NCBI RefSeq assembly: GCF_007655135.1 | Contig: NC_045127.1 | Coordinates: 8,937,001 to 9,001,000, forward strand | Direction: 5' to 3' | Source: Punica granatum | Taxonomy: Eukaryota; Streptophyta; Magnoliopsida; Myrtales; Lythraceae | DNA: 64,000 nt | Shown here: positions 37,569 to 49,558 of the stretch, piece by piece | Layout of the letters: each line of letters opens with the position of its first letter | How positions within the stretch are numbered: the first letter of the stretch is position 1 | Made by a program: the position numbers and the translations under genes | The notes under the pieces: generated by a model | Seen by the model: the letters and a program-made list of their open reading frames with translations, nothing else | What the model was told of the DNA's origin: nothing | The model's database searches: none

Positions 37569-39640
37569 GTAGATTGAGTTTTGGAGATTTGAGTTGATTA
37601 TACTTTGTTTTGATAGTGAGCTTCTTAGATGAGTGGTTTTTTTTTTTTGGCTGAATACTTAGATGAGTGGTTATTTGTAAATATTTACTCTTTTTAATGA
37701 AAATCAATACTTACCCAAAAAAATTTCTCAAAAAAAAAAAATCTTGTAATAATTTTCGTAATATGCCCATAATTTCTAAGATCTCCATTTTCTATTCACT
37801 TCTCAATGATCATGAGGATAAAATTATTGTGGCAAAAACAAATTAGAATAATAATTTATAACTAGAGATTATGCGAATATCAAGAAGTCGTACTTTTATC
37901 AGACGGTAGATCATGTTTTTTTTTTATCAAGAATGATAATGAAATGCATAACATTCTCATAGAATAATTTCATTGAATCTGACATAAATCACTTCAAAAA
38001 TCATGACGAGTAATGTACAATCTTAAAATGTACTTTTTAATATATATTTTGTTGTAAAACTATTTTTGAGATCCAAGATATAAAAATTGCACGTAACTCT
38101 CTTATTGGTTCTTGGCGAGCACGGGATTGTCATTGAGCTATACCCGAGGTCTATCAGGTCGGTACGTGCGCAATCACGTCCCGTGCACGGGACAAGACAT
38201 TGGAGCCTAGAAATGATAAGGAAGTCCCCACCCACCGCTTAGCCGCATGCGGGCCATTTAACACTTAGAAGAACCCCATCATTATTCATCTCTTAGCATG
38301 CACCCACCCCTTTTCCTATTTTCCTTTTTTTTCACATTAAAATAAATAATTACGTTCATGTTGACATATGTATACGTTTTTTAAATTTTTATTTCTCTGC
38401 ATCGGGATGAAAATCATGAAATATATTAATAGTATTTAAAAATTCCAAATTTGACCGGCCTCCCCCTCCAACTCCGAGACCTGACCGTTGCAAAGCAAAC
38501 GGCGCCAACTCCTCCGTCAGCTTCTCCCGTGCTCCGATCTCGAGAAAGTCTTAGCCGTTTGATTTCACGTTAGTCACTAAAAAAAAAACATAAATAAATA
38601 AAAAGATAAACCAAATGAAAGAAAAAGAAAATAATATGAAAATGAGAGAAAGCTACAGTCAATTCTGTCCCCTGTCCAATCCTCAAATCTCTGTCCAATC
38701 CCGACCGAGAATGAGGTGACCAATTGGAAATTATTAAATTTACGCTGAAAAAGACTAAATATTAAAATCATTCGTACGATTGTGTTCTTCCATTTTGCGG
38801 GGGAAATTACGGACATTCTGTTCTGTGCTTACTTTGATTCAAAGCAATTACTTAATCTGCTTCCTCCCTAATTTTCTCAACTAGTTGCTTCACGATTATG
38901 GATCGGTAGAGAGACAGCCTTGATTGCTCATACGCGAATTATCGATGCCATGTCGTTGTCTCTCACCTAAACATGCAGCCTCAACAACGCTTATAGTAGA
39001 AATTCTATACCTTTCGCTACATCTTTAGGTAAATGAACCGATAAGTATCACAAATGATATAACCAATGCGATGAGACAAGGAAATGGACGACAAGCTTAA
39101 TTGGCGGAAAGGTGCAAATGCAACTTTCTCAAGTGTACATTCTTTTTTATTCTGCAAGAATTTTGATAAGATATGCCATGTGATATTCTGTAATTTATAT
39201 GAATTCACTTAAATTATGAAAAATGCTAAGAATTCTACAGATTCACATAGAATAAATAAAGAGAATTCATCGATACCATTATCCGATAACTTAGATTTCT
39301 GGATTCGATCTGACCCAACGACTTATAGGTTCTTATAAAGATACATAAGTATGCTGATTGAAAAATCCATAAATATAAATTATTGAATTGTAAAGGGGAA
39401 AAAATAAAATAAATTAGAGGGCGGGGGAAAGAAGGGCAAGCTACAGTTAGCTGAGACTCGCGGCAATATATTCCAAAACAAAAAAGTAATAATAAAAAAA
39501 TAATAATAATCATTACATGTTTTTTTCGCACTGTCATCGTCATAATAACAATTCCCTCTATCTCCCCATTTCCCTTCTCCTCAACGCCATTCTCCCTCCC
39601 TCTGCTCTCTCTCTCTGCTTTTCCCTCTACTGAGCTCAAC
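37569..39640. other. Spacer before the DUF620 gene
   Basis: No gene supported. GC content rises at about 38100-38280 and 38455-38530, but neither patch contains a recognisable exon or RNA. (AAT)n runs lie near 39486-39510. Confidence 0.45.
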
Positions 39641-39655
39641 CCACACACACACAGG

Positions 39656-39690
<35 letters not shown>
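39656..39690 (+). repeat. (CT)n tract in the DUF620 leader
   Basis: About 17 CT repeats end roughly 40 bases before the start codon. GAGA-type leaders of this kind are frequent in plant genes and may bind BPC factors. Confidence 0.8.
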
Positions 39691-39692
<2 letters not shown>

Positions 39693-39727
39693 CTACAGTA
39701 GTCTCAGCTCAGCGGAGACCCTTCATA

Positions 39728-42563
39728 ATGGAGAGAAAGCAGGGCTTCTTCTCCGCCCTCAAGGACGAGGTGGTCCGGGGCCTGTCCCCCGGCCGCTCCA
39801 GGTCCCGTACCAAGAGCCCCGCCCGCAGCTCCTCCCCCATGTCCGGTCTCCTCCGCCGCAGCAACAGGGGCCGCCACAACCCCAAGCTGGACCCCCAGAT
39901 GGTCTCGAGATCGGGGGTCCTGATGAGGCCACCCGCGGAGGCCCTTTCGCCGCTGAAGGAGGGCCCGGATCCCGAGGAGGCGGACGGCGGGGACTCCAGG
40001 GGGGAAGGCAGGTGGGGACACTGGATGAAGGGCCAGAAGCTGTCGAGGACCCCCTCTGTCTCTTCCTCCTCCTCCGCCTCGTCTTCCTCGTACAGTAAGC
40101 GGTCGGATCTAAGGTTGCTGCTTGGTGTCTTGGGTGCGCCCCTCGCCCCTGTTCATGTCACCTCCGGCGACCCTCTGCCTCACCTCAGCATAAAGAACAC
40201 TCCCATTGTCAGTCTCTCTCTCTCTCTCTCTCTTTTTCTTTTTCTGGTTAAATATGGAAATGATCTCTATGCAGACAGAGATATGAAATCCCAAAGTGAT
40301 TTTTCTTCTAATCCCCATATAGAAAATTAGTATTTTTCCAAGAAAATGAGGTCTCCAAAGAGTTTATATGCTCTCATTAAAAGAAGCTCGGAAAGCAGCT
40401 CTCAACTTTACCCTTTTGTTATTCTCATCCTTTCAGCTAGATTTTCTTCTTTGGAGTTTTACTAATTAACGTTGGGTTGTGATCAGTGATGACTAACTCA
40501 CCATTCAGTGATGCTGTCTTTTACCTGGTACATACACAAGTATTGGATAGATGATTATTTCTGGTACATACATGTGAAGTAAATAGGCTACTGTCCTTTT
40601 CTTTGTTGACCCAGAAAAGTTAAAAGTTTTCTCTTAGTCAATCAATGGTAGTTCAGCTGTTGTCTTTGTGGTCCTGAAACCAGCCCCATTACTTGAGAGT
40701 GACATTTTCTGGGTGAAAAGATTTCACATTTGACAGCTCCAAGTAAATGGTGAAAAGATTCAGTTGCCTTGTAAATTTGCCTCTCTGTTTCTTTCTTCTG
40801 ATGGTTGCAGTGAAGACTTGAATTAATCTACTTCTTTGGTAAATTGCTAGAGTTTAGGCCTTTGGGGTTTTGTTACTAAAAATATAGTATGTTATTATGT
40901 TTGTAGGAATCTTCATCTGCACAGTACATACTGCAGCAGTACACCGCCGCATCGGGCGGGCAGAAGCTGCAGAACTCCATCCACAACGCCTACGCCATGG
41001 GGAAGGTGAGGATGATTGCATCCGAGTTTGAGACAGCAAATAAGGTTGTTAAGAACAAGAACTCATCCAAGGCAGCAGAGTCAGGCGGGTTCGTGCTGTG
41101 GCAGATGAGCCCTGACATGTGGTATGTGGAGCTCGCCCTTGGAGGTAGCAAGGTTCATGCAGGTTGCAATGGGAAGCTCGTGTGGAGACATACTCCATGG
41201 TTGGGGCCTCACGCTGCTAAGGGGCCCGTCAGACCACTACGCCGTGCACTCCAGGTGATTATGCTTCGCGACCTGGCCTATCCTTCATTCTCTAGGTGTA
41301 CTGTGCTGCTTAAACTAGCCAAATTTAGATACTCATAGTATAGTTATAAAAGAAGAGGTATTGCATCCTAATTTAGGGAACCGTCTTATTAGGTGATTGC
41401 GCTTCTTGACTCTGTCCAATTTTTGAATTAAATATCTTGTGCTTGGAACTGGTGGCATTGCAGAACCGGATGGAAATTCCCATACCATTTTTCCTGAGGC
41501 AAATCCATTCGGTTACATTGAAGATCCATTTTTTGGAGTCTTGGCTTTCCTTAAAAAACTTTGAAAGAATAGATGTTGGAGGTGCATTTGTCGCAGTAGA
41601 GACGGGAAGCATGAATGATTCTAGAATTAGCCTGTGAATTAACTATTTTAGTTCCCATGAAAGTGGCGCATTACTATGTCTATGGTTTAGAACGAAAATG
41701 TGGAAGTTCAATTGCTAGGGGTGATAATTGTTTATCGATTCATTTGAAAGTTTAAATTGGTTTGCGCCTTTGCAGAGGCATAGTCATGGAATCCGTTATG
41801 AAAAGAAAAAGAAATCACATTTCTCTCTCTTGTAATTTTCTAATTGACAATTGTCTTGTCATGCAACTTGTTCTCACCCGTCCTCACTATTATATAGGGT
41901 CTCGACCCAAGAACTACAGCGAGCATGTTTGCAACTGCGAGGTGCATTGGCGAGAAGATGATCAATGGAGAGGATTGCTTCATCCTCAAGTTGTGCGCTG
42001 ATCCCACTACACTGAAGGCGAGGAGTGAGGGCCCTGCAGAGATAATACGGCATGTTCTCTTTGGGTACTTCAGCCAGAAGACAGGCCTCCTTATCCATCT
42101 GGAGGACTCACATTTGACCCGTATCCAGAATAATGGGGGTGATGTGGTCTACTGGGAGACGACAATCAATTCCTTCCTTGATGATTACAAGCCTGTGGAG
42201 GGGATCATGATTGCTCACTCAGGCCGCTCAGTGGTTACCCTTTTCCGTTTTGGGGAGACCTCGATGAGCCATACAAAGACCCGAATGGAGGAGGCTTGGG
42301 CAATTGAGGAGGTGGCATTTAACGTCCCTGGGCTTTCAGGGGACTGTTTTATTCCTCCTGCGGAACTAAGGTTCTCCTCGGTTGGTGAAGCCTGTGAGCT
42401 TGGAGAGGGTCCAAGGGTGAAAACTAGTGCTGTGGCATCCATTGCTTCTTACCGGGCAAAAGTTGCTTCCCTTGAGAGATCTCAAGATAGGAGGGGAAAT
42501 GATGTCATTTGGCGGGCTGATGTTCAGGAGAGGAGGCGGGGCCCCACGGATCCTTCCTTGTAG
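39728..42563 (+). CDS. DUF620 family plant protein
   Basis: A plant-specific protein of unknown biochemical role with the DUF620 domain. Exons 39728-40207, 40907-41254 and 41898-42563 give 497 residues, all joined in phase 0. The N-terminal 125 residues are basic and Ser/Pro/Arg-rich (SRSRTKSPARSSSP, a poly-Ser run before SKRSDLR), and the short motif MERKQGFFSALKDEV opens the protein as in its relatives. The conserved domain spans about 160-440, with highly conserved blocks SGGFVLWQMSPDMWYVEL, VHAGCNGKLVWRHTPWLG, DPRTTASMF, LFGYFSQKTGLL and GIMIAHSGRSVVTLFRFGE. The C-terminus is charged and variable. No signal peptide or membrane helix is evident. Intron 1 opens with a CT repeat directly after its donor. 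Family assignment is firm; function is unknown. Confidence 0.93.
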
Positions 42564-43498
42564 GTAGGTTGTGGGCTGGTAATTTGCCCCCGCGAAGTGC
42601 AGGACTACTTTCTTGTTTTGAGAAAACTGTATATAAGTCGAGGGTTTTAGAGAATGCATTTTGTAAAAGAATTCGGGATACCTCAAGTTTCACACTCCAT
42701 CACAATCCTTGCCGAAGTCTCTCCCTGGAATACTGGAAGATCAAACTGACTTGTAGCATCTCTCTCTCTTTTAGGAAGTTAACTTTGTGAATAGTGGGAA
42801 TGCGCTACCAACTTGTGTTGCCTTCTGATTGTTGTAATTTAAATAGCATTAGAATGTGCTGTTGTAATGGTTGCTCGGTCGTTTTAGGAAGGTGGCTATA
42901 TCCTTTCTCTAGGAACATTCGAAAGGGGAAAATCTCTTCATATTCATGCTCAATTCTGTCTTAACTATTAATTTAAGATACTTTAGTTTGTGAAGCACTG
43001 GTATCTTGACTGTTCAAATTTGGGAGGGCGATGACCGTATCTTCCAGGTTTGTAGGGGCAAATCACCTGCTGATAAGTCATGGAATTTGAGCCTGTTGGT
43101 TTCAGGACTCGGATTATCAATATCTCTGCCTTTTTCCCCTTCCATTGCAGTTGACAGATGCATAAATTTTAAAGTAAACCATGGAAAGGCTCTGCAGAAT
43201 AAAGGATGAAATGCTAATTTCACGAGGTCTGATCTGACAAATTCCAATATGAAAACTTACAGAGTGCCATTGCTACGCCCTGTTCTCTGTTTTTCTGGTT
43301 CTTCAGAGCTGCAAACTTATTGGTGGCTCCTTCTATATGGAGTAGCTTATATGCAACGTATCATGTATGCCACGCAGATATATTTCAGCATGGGCTATTA
43401 ATCAGTGACCATTGTCCTTGGAATGTTTTCAGCATGAAAGTCCGAGTTAAGATCCTGCTCATTGTTATAGTCATTCTAAGTGGTGATTGAGATTCCGG
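42564..43498. other. DUF620 3' region
   Basis: Probably 3' UTR for the first few hundred bases, then unique spacer. No gene recognised. Confidence 0.45.
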
Positions 43499-43514
43499 AC
43501 TACAGGCCCATCTT

Positions 43515-44011
43515 CTTCGGTTTTTTTTTTTGGTAACAATAGGAACTTTTATCATAAGCTAAGGAAGGTTTAATCCAGTCGAAGGACCGGCAGTCATACA
43601 AACATCGCAGGGATAAGGAACACCCGCAAAGCCAGCTAACAAAGAGATAGACGGCACCGAGGGCGGCGGTCAAAGTACCTAATGTCATCTAGATGCAAAA
43701 GATCCTAGCCAGCTTTGCTAAGCTGTCTGCTACCATTTTGGCCTCTTTCTGGTTGTGCTCCATCCTAAAATTGGCGAAGTGCTGTATGAGTCTCCTGCAA
43801 TCAAGAATGATAGGCATTAGTGGTAGATTATTGCACTCATTGCTCAGAACTAGATCAACGATCACCTTGGCATCCAATTCTACAATTAGAGATTGGATGC
43901 CTATATTGCGAAGAGCCCAGCATTCAGCAAGGAGGCTGGTGCAGACTCCAAGTGATCGGCTAAAACCTCTGACCCGGCCTCCGTAATGGTTCTGAAGGAC
44001 AAACCCCCCAC
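43515..44011 (-). mobile_element. 5'-truncated LINE with RNase H remnant
   Basis: Read on the minus strand, the insert ends in an A-tail (complement of the T run at 43521-43531). It is flanked by a near-perfect 16-base duplication: ACTACAGGCCCATCTT at 43499-43514 and AGTACAGACCCATCTT at 44012-44027 (14 of 16 identical). The coding remnant at 43689-44011 is the C-terminal plant RNase H-like (RVT_3) domain, with AECWALR, IVELDAKVIVDLV and a terminal NQKEAKMVADSLAKLAR. Reverse transcriptase is missing, as expected for 5'-truncated insertion by target-primed reverse transcription. Confidence 0.82.
43689..44011 (-). pseudogene. RNase H-like (RVT_3) domain of LINE, truncated
   Basis: About 107 residues of a non-LTR retrotransposon RNase H domain, open to its stop codon but with no natural start: the reading runs straight out of the left insertion boundary. 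The first catalytic aspartate region (usually DGA near the domain start) is cut off; E-x-W in AECWALR and the D of VELDAK remain. It cannot be an active enzyme on its own. Confidence 0.75.
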
Positions 44012-44027
44012 AGTACAGACCCATCTT

Positions 44028-46840
44028 AAGTACACCACTTTTACTATTTCACCCTACTGCCTGAACATTAGCCTGTTTCTGTGTCTGTCATTCAGAGGCT
44101 GCATAAACGTGACCTTTGTAATGTTACAGTACATGGAACACCTTCCTAGAATTATGTTAAATCTTTTTTAAGGAAAAAAGGTATTAAAAATTTAGGAAAG
44201 CCTACTTTGCCAGTTCCCTATTGTTCGGGCTCGAGATTCAACCGAAGTTCCATTGTAAGACACATGGATTCGATGAACAAGCGGATCTTTGCGACATTCG
44301 ATGCGATAAAAGAACACTGTGCATTCACCCTCACATCATCATGAACTTGGGTCTTCACATTTCCTTTTCTCTCCACTCCAGTCCCAGGATATATCCTATT
44401 GAAGACAAAGATATACATCCCGATGCAACCGGGAAGTGCTATTCTTGGCATGAACTGGGACACCATCCCGAAAAGCGATGATAAAGGTCGTTTCCATTAG
44501 ATCACGAGTCTCGACAGTGGAACATATTCAATGCAGCTAAGTTATAATTTGACTAGGATATATGCTTTTCATGGTGTACTGTCAAGAAACGCATATTCTT
44601 GAGACCAGCACCATTCAATTATTTGCTTAACTACTGTACTTGTGGCACATTTTGCAGTGATGGAGGAAAATATTTAATTTTGGGGGTTCGCAGAGTTGAA
44701 GAGTTCGTGTTGTTCGTAGCCGAAGAGGAAGGGGAGGGACCACTTATGCATATATGCAATAACACCTGATTTCAAGTTGTGGTCCCTAGCACACTTTTCT
44801 CTGGTTGGTCTGTACATTTGACCATTAACATAATCACCAGTGGATAAAAAATGCGAGAAGAATGTGATGACAGGGAAGAAAGGACTATGGTCTGCATCGG
44901 CTGGTCGGTCTTTGCATGTGGCGATCATAGCCGATCTAATTTGGAGTTCGCGTCAAAACAACTCTATCCATCTCAAAGGATGTAGTGTCATGAGTGGGTT
45001 CAATCTTCGTCCTTATACGATATGTGTGATGGTTTACGCTGTAATTGCAGGTGATAACTTGCAGAGACTGAGAGGTTTCATTAGTTAATGATGCATTGTA
45101 TAAAACCTAACTGATTTGAAAGGCTCAAACTTTGCCTCCAAAAGGCAAATTTCCAACAAAAAGGAAAAAGAAAGAAAAAACAAAACAATGACTAACGTTT
45201 TAGCATTAGAGCAATTTGAATCACTTCATTGGCGACAAAGCAGAAAAGTGAAGACAGAAAGTAACCACAAAGCAGAAATGAGACGGGGTTCAAGAACTTT
45301 TCAAGACGGAGATTTTGTATGGTACTTACTACACGACCTATAGCTTAATTAACGCGCCAAGTACCGGCGGTATAGAAAACCAACGTTAGGAGAATACATA
45401 TACTTTAGAAAACTTGCACGCTGGTTTCAATCTTATGATCATTTCGTTTACTAGACAATACGTATCGTGAGATTACCTCTACTGATGATAAATTTATCTT
45501 TATTATGATGCTCGGCACATATTACAGGAGAATAAAGCGGGTATAGTCACCTCGGCAAATGGGCATAAACTAAGAAATGAGAATCTAATTGTTAGATATC
45601 CTATGAAACACGACATCATGATCCTATAGCAAGGGTTTGCAATCTATAAGCACTTTGGTCGTAGATTTTCTAAAGTCCGCGAGCTCTTGCCCACCGCATA
45701 TGAACTTTTGCCGGACAAGACAAAAGAACTTTTGACCCTGGTGGCTCAAAAAGATGGTTCATTAGAGAATTAAACAACTAAAAAGAAAAAAAGGAATTGA
45801 TTAACTTTTATGTTCGAGAATGCGTGGTTCTAATAAGGGATGCTGATAAGCTAATTAAACATGAACTAGGTGAGGACCAGACCTGAATTTAGACTTTGGC
45901 TTCATTAATTTCTTACAATGGAAGCATTGGCGCCCGATGGGATTAGAAAGCATTACCTCGGGGCGTTTTATTAATTTGGTACCGGCACGAACAGATCAAA
46001 CTGCGCAGGAAATGGTTAAAGATTAGTTCATAAATACCATATCTAATAATGGATGCATCGGGCTTATCTCTTTCCTGCATTTCTAGCTACTAAGCATTGC
46101 CTTAGTATATTCCATTCTTTTGAAGGGGTGAAAATACTTGTTAATAAGATGAAACCATTGTTCGGTCTGCTCAATTCACTTCCTTTATTTTAGCTAGGGT
46201 AGAAAGACATTAGCTAGCTAGGGTTCTCGAAGAAAAAAGGTTCCATACAGAATAATTGCTTGCCGCTACTTTGACCCAACATATCAAGTTCTTCTTGGTC
46301 TCATGTTTCTAATTGGAATATGTTCCTCATTTTTTTGGGTTCCGACTAATTCAATTCGAGCCGAATTGGCTCACTAAGGCAATCGCCGATTAGTCAAGAC
46401 TCAAACCTAAGTCCTTACAGTGCCAAACCAATAATATTTCTCATTTGTTTGTGTAGTCTGCAGTCGAGATATATATGGGACATAAAAAAGAACAGCCATA
46501 TGCCAATGTCTATCCACTCAGTTCCCACTTGCATTCGAGTATATATATATATCATATTTGGCCTCGGGCTATCTAGTTCACTTTCTGATCGAGTAATTGT
46601 AAGGACACTATATATATATATATATATATCATATTGATTACTTTATTTGCAGGGACAAGTAATTTATACGTACTATATATTATCAGATAATACCCTAGAG
46701 TAGTCCCGAGAACATCGAACATTTGGACTCGGACTATCTAGTTCACTTTCTGATCAGCATAAGAAATTAAATTAACACTCTCTCTACAAAATCTCAATAT
46801 ATAAGGGACGACAAAAGCGCTATGCCCGGCAAAAACGTCC
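44028..46840. other. Spacer between LINE and ARM/TPR gene
   Basis: No gene supported. ORFs at 44221-44481 and 45116-45343 show no domain and no splice context. (TA)n runs lie at about 46541-46552 and 46610-46629. CTATCTAGTTCACTTTCTGATC occurs at both about 46568 and about 46735, a short direct repeat about 167 bases apart. Confidence 0.45.
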
Positions 46841-46843
46841 GAA

Positions 46844-46857
46844 TATATAAACCCTAA
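46844..46857 (+). promoter_or_regulatory. TATA box plus telo-box of the ARM/TPR gene
   Basis: TATATAAA overlaps AAACCCTAA, a telo-box common in plant leaders of growth-related genes. The start codon is only about 40 bases downstream, so the transcript leader would be very short. Another TATATAA at about 46797 could serve instead. Confidence 0.45.
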
Positions 46858-46888
46858 TTCTTTATTTTACGTAGTGGTGGAGGAGAAG

Positions 46889-48700
46889 ATGAAGACCACT
46901 GCTACCAGTATTACAAACACTCCTCCGCTTTCAAAACTTGCAAGTGCTCCTAAGAACTTCAATCACCAGACTACAGATCACTGTACAAGCCCGTGGTGCT
47001 TCCTTTGCACGATCGAAGAACCGAACCCATTGCTCAGAAGAGCTAAGCTCATAAGATGCTTCAAGGATATCCCTCTGCGGCACGACCTAGATCACGTCCT
47101 CGCACTGAGTAGCATGTGGCACATGGCCATGAACCAGCCAGACGATCCCGAGCTCCCTTCTCTCGGCATCTTCACTTGCATGGCGAGACTGATCCACAAA
47201 GGCGTCACCGACAAGGAATGGCTCTTGAGGGACCACAACATTTACATTCCATACTACGCGGCTCACATAGTGGGGACTTACACGATGAGTAGGGCCAAGT
47301 TGGCGGAGATGGCCATTCGTTCGGGTGTAGTCCCCCCCTTGATCGAGCTCTTGAGAGGGAGGATCAGCTGGGTGGAGCAGCGGGTGGCAGTCCGAGCACT
47401 GGGTCACTTGGCGAGCTATGACGCGATTTTTGAGTCCTTAGCCGTGTACGAGGGAGAAATCATCAGATTGGCCATGGAGTTAGCTAGGACTTGCCTTAGG
47501 GTTGTGTACAGTAGCTTTGTTGGTGTGAGTGAGAGTAAAAGGTTAAAGTACCTCTGTGACTTGTTGACTAGAGGAGTGGGTGGGTTAGAGACGGAGAACA
47601 GGAAGGCTGAGGAATGGGCTAGTCAAACTCAATGTTGGTCTCTCTACCTCCTTAATTGCTTTGCCTCCAAGGAAAGGGCTTTGGACCTCATCTGCAAACA
47701 ACAGTTCTTGGCCGAGTTGTCTAGCATGTGGGGCGGGTTGGTCAATCACTCGTCCCCTGCGGGTGTCGGTACAATCAGAATCTTATGCTATAGCAAGCTC
47801 GGGAGGGACAGGGTCGCGGAATGCCAGAAGGTCGTGGAGTGCCTGTGCAACCTATCGAGGTCCTCCGACGACTGGCAGTACGTGGGCATCGACTGCCTCC
47901 TCTTGCTCCTCAAGGATGTGGACACGAGGTTTAGAGTTTTCGACAGGGCTGTGCCGTGTCTGGTGGACCTGGCTGAGCTGAGGGGGCGACTTGGGAACAG
48001 GTCTAACTTGGGAGAGGCAATAACGAAGACCCTCCTAGTGAGCCACCCGAGGAGTACGGAAATCAAGCTACCGTCCCAGTTCAAGTACACCAGCTGCAAA
48101 GCCACCCAAAGGGCACTTGAGGAGCTTTGGGACATGAAAGTGGAGAGGAGGAACAAAGAGAGGAGGAGCCTTGCGTCCCAAGAAAGGATTGAGGAGAGGA
48201 GGGTTTTGGTAGGTTTGATAAGGCAACGAGGGAGCCATCTCTTTTGGCTAGGGAAAGTGGAGAAGGCCATTGAAAAGTACAGTGAGGCACTAGACAAGTG
48301 CCCATTAGGGTTGAGGAAGCAGAGAATGAAGCTTTACAGCAATAGAGGGCAGTGCCATCTGGTCCTTGGGGACCATGATGGTGCAATCCGGGACACAACC
48401 AGGGCACTTTGCCTGTCTGACCCGCCCAATTCGCACGGGAAGAGCCTGTGGAGAAGATCGCAGGCCTACGATATGAAAGGCATGGCCAAGGAGAGCTTGA
48501 TGGACTGTGTGATGTTCATCAACATAGGATCCTTGGACAAGGGAGGCAAGCGCACAAAGATACCATACTGCGTTGCGCGTATGATCAGCAAGCAGATGGA
48601 GGCCTCATCTCTGTTTTCTAGGACCTGCGAATTAGAACAGAACGATCGGCATCGAATCCACGGCCAAATGAGCTTGGGATCGTGCTCTCGGGCCTCATAA
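46889..48700 (+). CDS. ARM-repeat / TPR protein (single exon)
   Basis: A 603-residue intronless protein. The first ATG in frame is 46889; an apparent longer start uses GTG. Near the N-terminus is a cysteine cluster (CTSPWCFLC). Residues about 115-400 are helical armadillo-like repeats (for example SGVVPPLIELLRG, QRVAVRALGHLASY, YVGIDCLLLLLKD). Residues about 435-540 form TPR units: RQRGSHLFWLGKVEKAIEKY, LYSNRGQCHLVLGDHDGAI and SLWRRSQAYDMKGMAKESL. This N-ARM, C-TPR order matches a plant family often annotated as UNC-45-like; TPRs suggest binding to a chaperone or other protein partner. No catalytic domain, signal peptide or membrane segment is seen. Function is not known to me. Confidence 0.85.
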   Translation: MKTTATSITNTPPLSKLASAPKNFNHQTTDHCTSPWCFLCTIEEPNPLLRRAKLIRCFKDIPLRHDLDHVLALSSMWHMAMNQPDDPELPSLGIFTCMARLIHKGVTDKEWLLRDHNIYIPYYAAHIVGTYTMSRAKLAEMAIRSGVVPPLIELLRGRISWVEQRVAVRALGHLASYDAIFESLAVYEGEIIRLAMELARTCLRVVYSSFVGVSESKRLKYLCDLLTRGVGGLETENRKAEEWASQTQCWSLYLLNCFASKERALDLICKQQFLAELSSMWGGLVNHSSPAGVGTIRILCYSKLGRDRVAECQKVVECLCNLSRSSDDWQYVGIDCLLLLLKDVDTRFRVFDRAVPCLVDLAELRGRLGNRSNLGEAITKTLLVSHPRSTEIKLPSQFKYTSCKATQRALEELWDMKVERRNKERRSLASQERIEERRVLVGLIRQRGSHLFWLGKVEKAIEKYSEALDKCPLGLRKQRMKLYSNRGQCHLVLGDHDGAIRDTTRALCLSDPPNSHGKSLWRRSQAYDMKGMAKESLMDCVMFINIGSLDKGGKRTKIPYCVARMISKQMEASSLFSRTCELEQNDRHRIHGQMSLGSCSRAS

Positions 48701-49558
48701 TGTTCTACCCAGCAAGTCGATAAGGAATGAGTCTTTAGAAGGTGGCGATGAAGGCTGCGCGAGGAAAGCATGGGCATGGTGAGGGAGAAGAAACCATATA
48801 TCATTTACCACACAACAAAATTGTATCTGCTTCTCAAGGTATTGCGAGACAATTACAGTGTGTCGAATATATTTGGCACATTCTTCATATGAAAAAAAAC
48901 TCAACGGATTGTCTTCTATTTAATATTACAGCAAAAGGGGGCTCAAGTTAACCTTTATACACCAATTATCGGGTTGCATATCTAGAGTACAATATAGTTG
49001 CTTTTTTCCGATCTCGAGTAATTTATAGCAACAACCAACCAAGCATTATCAGCTTATCGTGTGAACAGGGGAGCATCCACAATCTCTATATACATAAACA
49101 AGGAACAGTCACATATTACAGAGGAAGCTCTGGACACATTGGCACAATAACATCTTTCAGCCTGATGGAGTTCTCACAATTGGAGCAATCGGCTCAGATT
49201 ATCATACATACGCAAACGCAGTAAGGACGGACTATGAGCAGTATCGGCTTTGGCAGCTTCCTTCCCCTTCTTGACATTAACCGCATTGGAGCTCCAATTA
49301 TCGCATCAGTGAAGACCCCAGCAGGATCAGTAGGGACGAGTTAGATTAGAAGAGAGCAGTCCATGATAGATAGCCCAAACCTCATCTGATACACATGGGA
49401 GAACCATAATTCACGCTTTAAAGACAGGCAGGAACACGAGGCATCACCCATCGCCGAGGCTTAATTAGTTCGAACCAAGTGTTTTCTTCACCTGCACAGC
49501 ATTTACAGGGCAGAAAAGCAACGCCATATCAACTTTTGGGTGATTCATCGCCCACGGA
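48701..49558. other. Convergent 3' region of ARM/TPR and TAF4
   Basis: The two genes end 858 bases apart, tail to tail, so this stretch probably holds both 3' UTRs. No further gene or RNA recognised. Confidence 0.55.

Noticed and set aside
43693..43986. Plus-strand 97-residue ORF in the LINE
   Set aside because: The opposite strand carries the RNase H domain, with matching A-tail orientation.
44221..44481. Cys/His-containing ORF of 86 residues
   Set aside because: No zinc-finger spacing, no homologous feature recognised, no promoter or splice signals; overlaps another ORF on the minus strand.
46874..46888. Longer ARM/TPR start at 46874
   Set aside because: The codon is GTG; the first ATG is 46889.
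47788..48297. 169-residue minus-strand ORF opposite the ARM/TPR gene
   Set aside because: Shadow frame, no domain, no splice context.
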